From Planctomonas sp. JC2975 (lineage in GTDB: Bacteria > Actinomycetota > Actinomycetes > Actinomycetales > Microbacteriaceae), in contig NZ_JABEKS010000001.1 of the NCBI RefSeq assembly GCF_012985205.1, forward strand, positions 992,001 to 1,056,000: a stretch of 64,000 nucleotides of DNA, read 5' to 3'. The translations under genes were made by a program, and so were the position numbers. Shown one piece after another: positions 9,277 through 17,677 of the stretch; positions within the stretch are counted from its first letter, which is position 1, and each line of letters starts with the position of its first letter. The notes beneath the pieces were generated by a model. The model had not been told where the DNA came from. It searched no databases and saw only the letters and a list, made by a program, of their open reading frames with translations.

Positions 9277-10179
9277 GTGGACAACGCCGTCGCGACGTCG
9301 GTCGTCGCGAGCATGATGGCGCGCATGATCCGTCGTCTCGATCCTGCGGTACCTCTCGTCTGGCGCGACACGAGCACACTGCAGCTCGGTGTGGATCGCG
9401 TGGTGTGCGTGTTCCACGAGCCGACCCTGTCGACCCAGCGGATGCTCGCGACGCTTGTCACAGGAGCGCCGCGATCCGCTCTCGAGGTGGACGCCGTATC
9501 GACCCGAGAGGTCGACGAGCTGCTCTCCGCCGTCAGCGACGCACTGCTTCCCCCGTCACGATCGTCGGCGACTGCGGTCGCGATCGACGGCGATGGACCG
9601 ACGGCCGAGCGCCTGCACCGACTGCTCCGCGAGGCGGGCCATCGGGTCGTGACCGCGGATGTCGTCGCCGCCGGTAGCGACGCCACCGCAGGCGATCTCG
9701 CCGCTGTCGTGGTGTTCGGCTCCTACGTGATCCCTCCGTGGCGTCACGGACCGTGGTTGCGACGCGACGTGCCGCACCTGCCGGTGGTGTTCGGCGACGA
9801 CGGAGCGGAGCTCGGTCCCTTCGTGGACTCCGAGGGACCATGTCTGCGCTGCGTGTCGCTGGCACGCACGGATGCCGACCCGGCCTGGCCGGCGATCGCT
9901 GCGCAACTCGCCGTGCATCCGACGGCCCCCGAGCCGCCTCTGCTGGCCGCGCAGGTGGCGGCTCAGGCTGCGCGCTGGGTGGACGACCGCGTGCGCACGG
10001 GAACTCGCGCGCACGCTGCAACGAGCATCCGCATGCGCCCCGACGGCGAGGTCACGACACGGACGCATGCTCGGCACGCTCTGTGCGGATGCCGAGCTCT
10101 TCCAGAAAACGTGACGGCTCTCGTGGCCCGGCAGCGTTCGCGGACCAGCTCAGAGCCAGTCGGCGCCTCGCACGCGTGA
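9277..10179 (+). CDS. ThiF/E1-like fold protein with CxxC and CxC zinc site
   Basis: Protein of about 300 residues resembling the actinobacterial family related to the leader-binding/E1-like part of thiazole/oxazole-modified microcin cyclodehydratases. Visible support: a hydrophobic Rossmann-like stretch AAVVVFGSYVIPPWRHGPWL, then FVDSEGPCLRCVSLART with C189 and C192, and a C-terminal CGCR with C270 and C272, as in E1-like zinc sites. There is no precursor-peptide gene nearby, so a maturation role is not supported. The start is uncertain: GTG 9277, ATG 9313 or ATG 9325. The 3' end runs 128 bases into uvrD2 on the other strand, and the CGC motif lies inside that overlap. The same gene order occurs in mycobacteria (Rv3196, from memory). 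Confidence 0.72.
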   Translation: MDNAVATSVVASMMARMIRRLDPAVPLVWRDTSTLQLGVDRVVCVFHEPTLSTQRMLATLVTGAPRSALEVDAVSTREVDELLSAVSDALLPPSRSSATAVAIDGDGPTAERLHRLLREAGHRVVTADVVAAGSDATAGDLAAVVVFGSYVIPPWRHGPWLRRDVPHLPVVFGDDGAELGPFVDSEGPCLRCVSLARTDADPAWPAIAAQLAVHPTAPEPPLLAAQVAAQAARWVDDRVRTGTRAHAATSIRMRPDGEVTTRTHARHALCGCRALPENVTALVARQRSRTSSEPVGASHA

Positions 10180-11845
10180 CGCCCACGTAGAGCAGTCGGC
10201 GCTCCTCGTCGACGGCGGTGGGCGTTCGGGCGTATCCGATGGGCACCAGGCCGTCGCCGAGGCCGACGATGTGCACGTCGTCCCACTCGAGCCCCTTCGC
10301 GGCATGGAGGGTGCACAGTGTGACCGCCGCGATCGTGGGCTCGTGCTGCGCGGCCTGACGCGCCAGAAGATCCTCGGTGAACTGCCGGAACGTCGTGCCA
10401 GGCGGCACGTCGTCGAGAAGCCCCATGATCGCGTTGAGCGACTCCCAGCGATCCCGCACGCTTCCTGCCGCCTGCGGCGGCTCCAGGGTCCAGCCGAGGG
10501 ATCGCAGCACGTCGCTCACCGACTGGAACAGAGGCTCGTCCGTCACCGTGAGCGATGCGGCCCGCAGCGTCATGACGGCTTGCCGCACCTCCGGCAGGTC
10601 GAAGAAGCGAGCTCCGCCGCGCACCTGGTACGCGACGCCCGCAGCGTTCAGAGCGGCCTCCAGCGGTGCGGCCTGGGCGTTCACGCGGTACAGGAGCGCG
10701 AACTGCTGCGGCTTCGCGCCCTGCTGGATGCGCGCGCTCAGCTCGGCGGCGACCGCTGCGGCCTCTGCTGCGTCCGTCTCGTAGCCCGCGACAGTCGGCT
10801 GGGGATCCGGCGCGACCCCCGCCGCACTCGCCGAACCGCCCGTGCGCGCATCGTTGGAGCGCGCGGGCACGTCGTCGTGCGGATCCCTCGTGCGCAGCGT
10901 GAGCGCGCCGGGACGCCCGCGCATCAGCCGATTGGCCGTCTCGACGATGGGCGCACTCGAACGGTAGTTGTGCTCGAGACGCACGACGGCGGCATCCGGA
11001 TAGCGACGCGGGAAGTCGAGGAGGAAATCGCTGGTGGCGCCGGCGAACGAGTAGATCGTCTGGCTCGCGTCGCCGACGACGCAGAGGTCCGAACGGTCGC
11101 CGAGCCAGAGGTCGAGCAGGCGCTGCTGCAGAGGCGAGACGTCCTGGTACTCGTCCACCACGAAGAAGCGGTACTGCTCGCGCACGTGCATCGCTACGGA
11201 CGGCTCGGCCTCGATCATGCCGGCGCACGCGAGCAGCACATCCTCGAAATCGAGCTGCCGGCGCTCATCCTTCAGCGCCTCGTAGGCCCTGTGCAGGTCG
11301 AGAGCCTGCTGCGGCTTCAGCGAGCCGGGCGGCGTGCGGGGGGCGGCTCCCGTCGGGCCTGGGGTGAGCATCCGCTCGTAGTCGTCGATCGCGAGCTCGC
11401 TCACTTTGCGCCACTCGATGTCGGCCGCCACATCGCGCAGCGTGGCCGTGTCGATGCGGAGACGGATGCGCTCGGCCGCCTGAGCGAGCAGCCTCCCCTT
11501 GCCGTCGAGCACGCCGGGCAGCCCACCGCCGACGACGATCGGCCAGAAGTAGTTCAGCTGGCTGAGCGCCGCCGCATGGAACGTCCGTGCTGCAACTCCT
11601 GTCGTTCCCAGCTGGCGCAGTCGCGTTCGCAGCTCGGATGCGGCGCGTGTGGTGAACGTCAGTGCCATGACACGGTTCGGTGCGTACACCCCCGCGGCGA
11701 CTCCGTACGCGATGCGGTGGGTGATGGCCCGCGTCTTGCCCGTTCCGGCTCCCGCCAGAACGCACACGGGACCGAGCAGCGCTTCGGCGGCGACGCGCTG
11801 GGCATCGTCCAGACCGTCGAGGAGCGCTGCTGCGGAATCCGTCAC
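10052..11845 (-). CDS. uvrD2: ATP-dependent DNA helicase UvrD2
   Basis: Superfamily 1A helicase of 597 residues. Walker A is GAGTGKT (residues 32-38). Later motifs are FVVDEYQDVSPLQQ (II), VVGDASQTIYSFAGA (III), VRLEHNYRSSAP (IV), TLHAAKGLEWDDVHIVG (V) and YVGVTRARRRLALSWS (VI). The protein stops about 25 residues after motif VI, so the C-terminal HRDC and tetra-cysteine region known from mycobacterial UvrD2 is absent. The start is GTG 11845, overlapping the nudC stop as GTGA, so the two are coupled. The adjacent nudC and the adnAB block support the uvrD2 call over uvrD1 or pcrA. Its 3' end overlaps the convergent ThiF-like gene. Confidence 0.92.
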   Translation of the reverse strand: MTDSAAALLDGLDDAQRVAAEALLGPVCVLAGAGTGKTRAITHRIAYGVAAGVYAPNRVMALTFTTRAASELRTRLRQLGTTGVAARTFHAAALSQLNYFWPIVVGGGLPGVLDGKGRLLAQAAERIRLRIDTATLRDVAADIEWRKVSELAIDDYERMLTPGPTGAAPRTPPGSLKPQQALDLHRAYEALKDERRQLDFEDVLLACAGMIEAEPSVAMHVREQYRFFVVDEYQDVSPLQQRLLDLWLGDRSDLCVVGDASQTIYSFAGATSDFLLDFPRRYPDAAVVRLEHNYRSSAPIVETANRLMRGRPGALTLRTRDPHDDVPARSNDARTGGSASAAGVAPDPQPTVAGYETDAAEAAAVAAELSARIQQGAKPQQFALLYRVNAQAAPLEAALNAAGVAYQVRGGARFFDLPEVRQAVMTLRAASLTVTDEPLFQSVSDVLRSLGWTLEPPQAAGSVRDRWESLNAIMGLLDDVPPGTTFRQFTEDLLARQAAQHEPTIAAVTLCTLHAAKGLEWDDVHIVGLGDGLVPIGYARTPTAVDEERRLLYVGVTRARRRLALSWSANAAGPREPSRFLEELGIRTERAEHASVS

Positions 11846-12843
11846 GCGGCATCCGATCGGTCGCCGCTGTCGCCACGATCGACGGGCGGCTCGTCGAGCG
11901 GTCCGCCGTACCAGTCGCGCACGATGGAGTGCGCGATGGACGATCCGCCGGGCAGCAGGATGTCGTTCCGCTCCCGCCAGATGTCGTCGCGGCTGAACCA
12001 GCGCAGGGCGAGGATCTCCTCCCCGTCCGGACGCGGTTCGGTGCGTCCGGGCACTGCCCGTGCCTCCATGCCGATCATGACGGATGCCGGGAACGGCCAC
12101 GGCTGCGACCCGAGGTACACGGGATCCGCGACGATCACGCCCGATTCCTCCTCGACCTCGCGCGCGACGGCCGCCTCGAACGACTCGCCGGCCTCGACGA
12201 ATCCGGCCAGCAGCGACCATCGGTTGTTCTCCCAGAGTGCGTTGGAGCCCAGCAGCAACCGGTCCTCGTCGTCGAGCACGCGCACGATCACGGCGGGGTC
12301 GGTGCGCGGGAAGATCTCGTTGTTGTCCACGAAGCAGCGGCGCATCCATCCGCCGTGCTCCACGACGGTGGGCGTCCCACAACGCGGGCAGTGCGTGTGC
12401 GACGCATGCCAGTTCGCGATGGCGACGGACTCGGTGAAGAGGCCGGCATCGCGGTCGCTGAGCCGCGTGGCCAGCTCGCGAAGCCCCCGCCAGCGCGACT
12501 CGTCCGGCTGCAGTTCGCCGGCCGCCGCATCCGTCAGCACGGCGAGGATGACGGCGGTGCCGGCCGGCTCGTCGGCTGCAGCCTCGAGAGTGCGGCCCAG
12601 GTAGACGCGGGTCAGCGCGGCGGTCACCTCGTCGGTGCGGAAGAGGGAGAGCCGGGAGCGCTCGCTCGCACCCTCTCCGGCTTCGACGGGGTCGACCGTC
12701 AGGGTGCGGCCGTTCCAGAGCGGAAGGATGCGCGTTCCCTCGTCCGCTGCCAGCTCGTCGAAGAGCGACTCCCTGGTCCGGTTGACGCCGTCACGGTCGA
12801 CGGCGGATCTCGACAGCGGAAGGGGGCCGAGCGGACGGGTCAT
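11842..12843 (-). CDS. nudC: NAD(+)/NADH diphosphatase
   Basis: Nudix hydrolase of 333 residues that splits NAD(H) to NMN(H) and AMP, and in known homologues can remove NAD caps from RNA. An N-terminal domain is followed by a zinc-ribbon-like segment HCPRCGTPTVVEHGGWMRRC and the Nudix box GFVEAGESFEAAVAREVEEE, then SQPWPFPASVMIGM, which is the NudC-specific signature after the box. Only three cysteines are seen in the ribbon (CxxC and one C); the fourth ligand is not obvious. ATG 12843 has a GAGGAA ribosome site; a longer in-frame start at 12903 is less likely. It is coupled to uvrD2 by a 4-base overlap. Confidence 0.94.
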   Translation of the reverse strand: MTRPLGPLPLSRSAVDRDGVNRTRESLFDELAADEGTRILPLWNGRTLTVDPVEAGEGASERSRLSLFRTDEVTAALTRVYLGRTLEAAADEPAGTAVILAVLTDAAAGELQPDESRWRGLRELATRLSDRDAGLFTESVAIANWHASHTHCPRCGTPTVVEHGGWMRRCFVDNNEIFPRTDPAVIVRVLDDEDRLLLGSNALWENNRWSLLAGFVEAGESFEAAVAREVEEESGVIVADPVYLGSQPWPFPASVMIGMEARAVPGRTEPRPDGEEILALRWFSRDDIWRERNDILLPGGSSIAHSIVRDWYGGPLDEPPVDRGDSGDRSDAA

Positions 12844-12998
12844 GGACGAATTCCTCACGATCGACTCGGGTTGGGCGCTCGGACGGGTCTCGACCGCGCG
12901 CATCCGTGCCGCCTCACCGGACCGGATGCCCGACCGGGCTGGCCGCGAACGCGTGGCGCAGGGCCTCGACTCCGAGGGGCGAGCCTAACCTTGACGGT

Positions 12999-14081
12999 AT
13001 GGCCAGATCCCACCTCACTCTAGCCGCGCTGGCCACGTCGGCCGTGCCCGACCTGGACATCGCCGGAACGCGGAGCTACAGCTACGACCTGCACGGCGAT
13101 TTCGAATCAGCGCTGCTCACGAGCCGCGACGGAACGGAGCTGATCATCCGCGTTCCGGCGTCGCAGGACGCTGAGACGGAGCAGAGCGCCGACCTGATCG
13201 CGCTGCAGGCGCTGACCGCTGGCGTGCGCGCCAGGCTGCCCTTCGACGTGCCCGACTATGTCGGCCAGACGCCCATCGGTGGCACACGGGCCGTGCTCTA
13301 CACGTTCCTGCCGGGCAGCAAGGTGGCCCTGGAGAACGTGCAGCCGGGCGACGGGCTCGCCGCGTCCATCGGCCGCGCGGTCGCGGCCGTCCACTCGCTG
13401 CCGACCTCCTTCGCCACGGGGGCCGGACTGCCCGCCCTGAGCGCATCGGACTGCCTCGCGGCCACGAAGACCCTCATCGCGTCCGCCAACGGCACGGGCC
13501 TCGTCCCTGCCGCTCTCGCGAAGCGCTGGAAGGAAGCGGTCGACGACGACGATCTGTGGCGGTTCCAGCCGACGGTCATCAACGGTGCGCTCACGATCGA
13601 CTCGTTCATCGTGCGCGAGGAGTCCGTCGTCGGGGTCATCGGCTGGTCGGCGCTGCGCGTAGGCGATCCGGCCCGCGATCTGCACTGGGTGCTCGGAATG
13701 AACGCGGATGCCGCGGAGAGCGCCATCGAGGCGTATTCGGTCGCGCGCGGGGCGGCATCCGATCCGAACCTGCTGTTCCGGGCCACGCTGTACGCCGAGC
13801 TGGAGCTCGCGCGCTGGCTGATGCACGGACGCCAGCTGCACGATCAGGTGATCGTGGACGACGCGGTGTCGATGCTCGACAGCCTGGTGGAGCGCGTGCA
13901 CGAGGACGACGTGGATCCGCTCGCCCCGCACACCGGACCGATCATGGCCGTCGACGATGTGGAGGCCCTCCTCGACGCCACGCCCGTCAGCCGGGATCCG
14001 GACGACGCCTCGCGCGGCCTTCCGCCGGTGGCCGAGGAGCGCCCGCCGTCGAACGACGAGTTCGACGACCGCGACGACTGA
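12999..14081 (+). CDS. APH-like phosphotransferase fold protein, catalytic residues missing
   Basis: A 360-residue protein of the aminoglycoside/macrolide phosphotransferase (APH) fold. The N-lobe shows ESALLTSRDGTELIIRVPAS with a plausible nucleotide-binding strand, and the C-lobe has LARWLMHGRQLHD. Where active family members have HGDxxxxN, this protein has INGALTIDSF, with N195 and A197 replacing the histidine and the catalytic aspartate. Where they have IDW, it has IGW (G215), removing the metal-binding aspartate. The downstream GDPARDLHW is intact. It is therefore probably a pseudokinase or a binding protein rather than a resistance enzyme. The C-terminal 60 residues are acidic and disordered. 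It diverges from nudC across 155 bases and converges on adnB. Confidence 0.8.
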   Translation: MARSHLTLAALATSAVPDLDIAGTRSYSYDLHGDFESALLTSRDGTELIIRVPASQDAETEQSADLIALQALTAGVRARLPFDVPDYVGQTPIGGTRAVLYTFLPGSKVALENVQPGDGLAASIGRAVAAVHSLPTSFATGAGLPALSASDCLAATKTLIASANGTGLVPAALAKRWKEAVDDDDLWRFQPTVINGALTIDSFIVREESVVGVIGWSALRVGDPARDLHWVLGMNADAAESAIEAYSVARGAASDPNLLFRATLYAELELARWLMHGRQLHDQVIVDDAVSMLDSLVERVHEDDVDPLAPHTGPIMAVDDVEALLDATPVSRDPDDASRGLPPVAEERPPSNDEFDDRDD

Positions 14082-14188
14082 GGCTGTCCAGCGCGGCCGC
14101 GCGAACCGCTACCGCTGGCAGCTCGTGACGGCTGGCTCGGCCGTCGGTGGCGGCCGGCTCGGCCGGCGATGGCGACCAGCGGTGAGAC

Positions 14189-17100
14189 TCAGGCGGCGGC
14201 GAAGCCGCTTCCGTCGGCGCGCGTGCTGGACCGCCAAAGTCGGAGCAGCACGTCCTCGTCGACGAGCTCCGTCGGACGGATGATCTGGTCGTCCGCCACG
14301 TAGTAGAAGGCCGCGTCCACGAGCCGCGCATCGATGCCCCTCCAGCGGGAGAACGCCAGCCGGTAGAGCGCCAGCTGGAGCTGCTTGCTGGCGAGGTCGT
14401 CGGCATCCTTCGGCGGCTTGCCCGTCTTCCAGTCGACGATCTCGTATCGGCCGTCGCGCTCGAAGACCGCATCGATCTTGCAGATCACCAGATGGCCGTC
14501 GAACGGCAGATGGATCTCCCGTTCCACTTCCACCGGCTGCCGGTCCGCCCACGGCGACCGCTCGAACGTGCGCTGGAGTGCAAGGAGACGCTCGCGTTCC
14601 ACGCGGTCCGCATCCGTCGAGACATCGCCGAATAAGGCGGTGCTCCCAGCGGCGTCGAACGCGGGTGCGTCGGACACGTCGACGTCGGCTGCAGCGATGC
14701 GGGAGGGCGCAGCGCCGGACGAAGCCGCGTCCGCGGCTCCCCCGCCGAGCCCGCCGAAGGCGCCGTCGTCGAGCTCGGTGTCGAAGGCGTCGATCACCTC
14801 CGTGCCGCCGCCGATCCCTGCCCGGCGCTCCACCCAGGCGTGGAACAGCGTGCCGAGACGCGTCGCCCGGTACGGGCGTTCCGGCATCGGGCGCCGGAGT
14901 TCCTCTGCGACCTCGGACGGGGCGTCCACGTAATCCTTGAACCGAGACGCGGGGACTCTGGTGGGCACGGCGACGTCTGTGGAGGCGCGCAGCATCCGCT
15001 CGCGTTCGGCGAGCAGAAGCTCGACGTCGCGTGCCCAGCGTCCGAGCGAGCTGCTCCGCGGTGCGGCGTCACCGCCGGAGCCGCGCACCGCAGTCGCCTC
15101 GCGCACGAGCTCGGCCGCTCGCTCGACGCGGACCCGCCTGCCGCCAAGCGGGTCGAACGGCCAGGTGATGGGTTCGTCGCCGTCGCCGAGCGGGTTCTCG
15201 TCGTAGCTCGTGGCACCCGGAAGAGCTCGGACGATGCCGACGTCGGCGAGTTCGGTGAAGTAGCGACTGGGACGCCGCGGCTTCTTCTGCGTCGACCAGA
15301 AGGATCCGGTCAGAAGCAAACGGTGCCTGGCGCGCGTGACGGCCACGTAGGCCAGCCGTCGCTCCTCGCGCTCGTAGTGCTCGCCGACCTCGGCCTTGAA
15401 GACATCGCGAGCCGCCTTCACCTCTTTGCGCGTCGTCGCCGTGCGCCACGCGAACGCGGGGAGCTCGTCGGCGTCTCCGCGGAACTCCCACGGCAGTCGT
15501 CCGAATCCGAGCCACGCGTTCGTTCCCTCGTTCGGCGACGACGGGAGTTCCTCCTCGACCATGCGCGGCACGACGACGTGGTCCCATTCCAGGCCCTTCG
15601 ATCCGTGAATCGTGAGGAGCTGCACGCAGCCCGGCTCCGGCTTCTCGGGCCGTGGCGCCAGCGAATCGCGCCGTTCCGCCTCACGCAGCCAGCCGAGGAA
15701 TCCGGGAAGGCCGGACGACTCGCTCACCGACAGGTAGTCGCCGAGCGCGTCGAAGAAGGCGTCCATCGCACCGCGGCCGCCGCGCGTCTCGTTGGCGGCG
15801 ATCTCGATGTCGAGGCCGAGTTCGTGCTCCACGAGTGTGACGAAGTCCAGCAGGTCGAGACCGCTGCGAGCGCGAAGGCGGGCGAACAGGCGGCCTGCGT
15901 CGCGCATCCGGATCAGGCCCTCGTCGGAGATTCCCACCAGCATGCGGTGCTCGTCGGGAGCGTGCACGAGCGCGTCGAGCGCGTCGACGATGGATGCCTG
16001 CTCGCTGTCGATCACGCTCGCCCTGATGGCGGCGCGCACCTCCGCATCGAGGCGCTGCTGTCGGTAGTCGTGCTCGCTCAACCACTTCGCCGCGTCCCGC
16101 AGGCCGCGCAGATCGCGAACGCCGATGCGCCAGCGCGATCCGGCGAGAAGCCGCACAAGCTCGGATCCCGCCGTCGGGTCGTCGACCACGCGCAGCGCAC
16201 AGACGAGATCCGCGATCTCCGGCTCGGCGAGCAGCCCGCCGACGCCGAGCACGTGGTACGGAACGCCGTGCGCGCGCAGCGCGGCGGTGAATTCGGCCTG
16301 CGTGGAGCGGGATCGGAACAGCATCGCCGCGCTCGGAACGGCCGGCCTCCCCTGCGCGTCGAGCGTCACCCGTCCGTCCGCGGCGCGCACCGGCTCCGCC
16401 AGGCGGTCGTGCAGCCAGCGTGCTGCGGCATCCGCTTCGTCCGGCAGCGTCTCGGTGAAGGCCGACTCGACGGCGTTGCCGGTCGCTGCGGGTGATGGCT
16501 CCAACTCGGCGACCGCCACCCTGGAGCGGGCGGTGAGCGGCACGACGATGCGGTTGGCGGCATCCAGAATGCGTGTGCCGTTGCGCCAGCTCGTGCTGAG
16601 CCCGTACCGCTGCACGACCGCCCCTTCGCCGAACGCGGCCGCGAACTGGTCGAGGTTCGCGGCGCTGGCACCGCGCCATCCGTAGATGGACTGGTGGGGG
16701 TCGCCGACGGCCATCACCCCACCCCCGGCGAACAGTGCAGCAAGCAGTCGGGTCTGCACGACCGACGTGTCCTGGTACTCGTCGAGCAGCACGACGGAGT
16801 GACGCTCGCGGATGCCGTCGGTCACCTGCGCGGACCGCTGAACGATCTGCAGGGCGAACGCGACCTGATCGGAGTATTCGACGAGTCCGCGCCGCAGCTT
16901 CTCATCATCGAAAGCATGTGCCAGCTCGACGAGCAGCGGCAGCTTGCCGACCGCTCGCGCCGGCTTCACGACGTCGTCGAGATAGGCGCCGCTCCCGCCG
17001 TTCGGAAGCTCCTCGAGCGCCGCGAACCTGCTGGCCATCTCGGCCACCGCGGCCGGATCCGCCGTGTTCTCGCCCAGCGCGTGGGCGACTTCCAGCACCG

Positions 17101-17677
17101 CCCTGGTGACCTGGTCGACCGTCTCGTCCAGGTCGAGCAGGCGGGGGTCGTCCGAGCCGACGACGACATCCCGCGCCAGCTGCCACGCGGATGCCTCTCC
17201 CAGCACCGCCCCGTCTCCCTCGCGTCCGAGCAGGAGGGCGTTGTCCCTGTAGATGGTGTTCGCGAAGGCGTTGTACGTGGAGACCAGCGGCGGGTCGAAC
17301 TCGTCCGGTTCCTCGATGAGCCCTGCCGCGGCGAGCCGGGCGACCCTGTCGCGGATGCGGTCGCGCAGCTCTCCCGCTGCCTTGCGGGTGAAGGTGAGGC
17401 CGAGGATCCGCCCGGGTTCCACCAGCCGATTGGCGAGCAGCCAGAGCACGCGGAACGCCATGGTCTCGGTCTTGCCGCTGCCGGCGCCCGCAACGACCAG
17501 CGCGGGCGCGAGCGGCGACTCGATGACCGCGCGCTGCTGCGCGGTGGGACGGTGGGTGCCCAGTGCGTCGGCGATGGCATCCGCACTCACGATGGGCCCG
17601 TGTGCGGCGGGCGGGTACGCAGCGCCGCCGGCCGCTGATCCGTCCGATGGATGTTCGTTCGCCGTCGAGTCAGTCAC
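14189..17677 (-). CDS. adnB: AdnB subunit, ATP-dependent helicase-nuclease
   Basis: UvrD-like helicase fused to a RecB-type nuclease, 1162 residues. Walker A GAGSGKT is at 64-70. Also visible: LLDEYQDTSVVQTRLL (II), AVGDPHQSIYGWRGAS (III), LLTIHGSKGLEWDHVVVP (V) and YVAVTRARHRLLLTGS (VI). Near the C-terminus, CKIDAVFERDGRYEIVDWKTGKPP and KQLQLALYRLAF form the nuclease core with its metal-binding Asp and catalytic Lys. With AdnA it forms the mycobacterial-type end-resection motor of double-strand break repair; AdnB is the principal motor in that complex. The start is GTG 17677, 8 bases inside the end of adnA. Internal Gly/Ala-rich linkers near residue 1000 are longer than I expect. Confidence 0.93.
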   Translation of the reverse strand: MTDSTANEHPSDGSAAGGAAYPPAAHGPIVSADAIADALGTHRPTAQQRAVIESPLAPALVVAGAGSGKTETMAFRVLWLLANRLVEPGRILGLTFTRKAAGELRDRIRDRVARLAAAGLIEEPDEFDPPLVSTYNAFANTIYRDNALLLGREGDGAVLGEASAWQLARDVVVGSDDPRLLDLDETVDQVTRAVLEVAHALGENTADPAAVAEMASRFAALEELPNGGSGAYLDDVVKPARAVGKLPLLVELAHAFDDEKLRRGLVEYSDQVAFALQIVQRSAQVTDGIRERHSVVLLDEYQDTSVVQTRLLAALFAGGGVMAVGDPHQSIYGWRGASAANLDQFAAAFGEGAVVQRYGLSTSWRNGTRILDAANRIVVPLTARSRVAVAELEPSPAATGNAVESAFTETLPDEADAAARWLHDRLAEPVRAADGRVTLDAQGRPAVPSAAMLFRSRSTQAEFTAALRAHGVPYHVLGVGGLLAEPEIADLVCALRVVDDPTAGSELVRLLAGSRWRIGVRDLRGLRDAAKWLSEHDYRQQRLDAEVRAAIRASVIDSEQASIVDALDALVHAPDEHRMLVGISDEGLIRMRDAGRLFARLRARSGLDLLDFVTLVEHELGLDIEIAANETRGGRGAMDAFFDALGDYLSVSESSGLPGFLGWLREAERRDSLAPRPEKPEPGCVQLLTIHGSKGLEWDHVVVPRMVEEELPSSPNEGTNAWLGFGRLPWEFRGDADELPAFAWRTATTRKEVKAARDVFKAEVGEHYEREERRLAYVAVTRARHRLLLTGSFWSTQKKPRRPSRYFTELADVGIVRALPGATSYDENPLGDGDEPITWPFDPLGGRRVRVERAAELVREATAVRGSGGDAAPRSSSLGRWARDVELLLAERERMLRASTDVAVPTRVPASRFKDYVDAPSEVAEELRRPMPERPYRATRLGTLFHAWVERRAGIGGGTEVIDAFDTELDDGAFGGLGGGAADAASSGAAPSRIAAADVDVSDAPAFDAAGSTALFGDVSTDADRVERERLLALQRTFERSPWADRQPVEVEREIHLPFDGHLVICKIDAVFERDGRYEIVDWKTGKPPKDADDLASKQLQLALYRLAFSRWRGIDARLVDAAFYYVADDQIIRPTELVDEDVLLRLWRSSTRADGSGFAAA

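Noticed and set aside
10271-12604. 777-codon plus-strand open frame opposite uvrD2 and nudC
   Set aside because: It is antisense to two recognised genes, with biased Arg/His/Val composition and no motif.
12978-12992. Possible iron-box half-site AGCCTAACCTTGA upstream of the APH-like gene
   Set aside because: Only one half resembles the DtxR consensus; the opposite half is absent.
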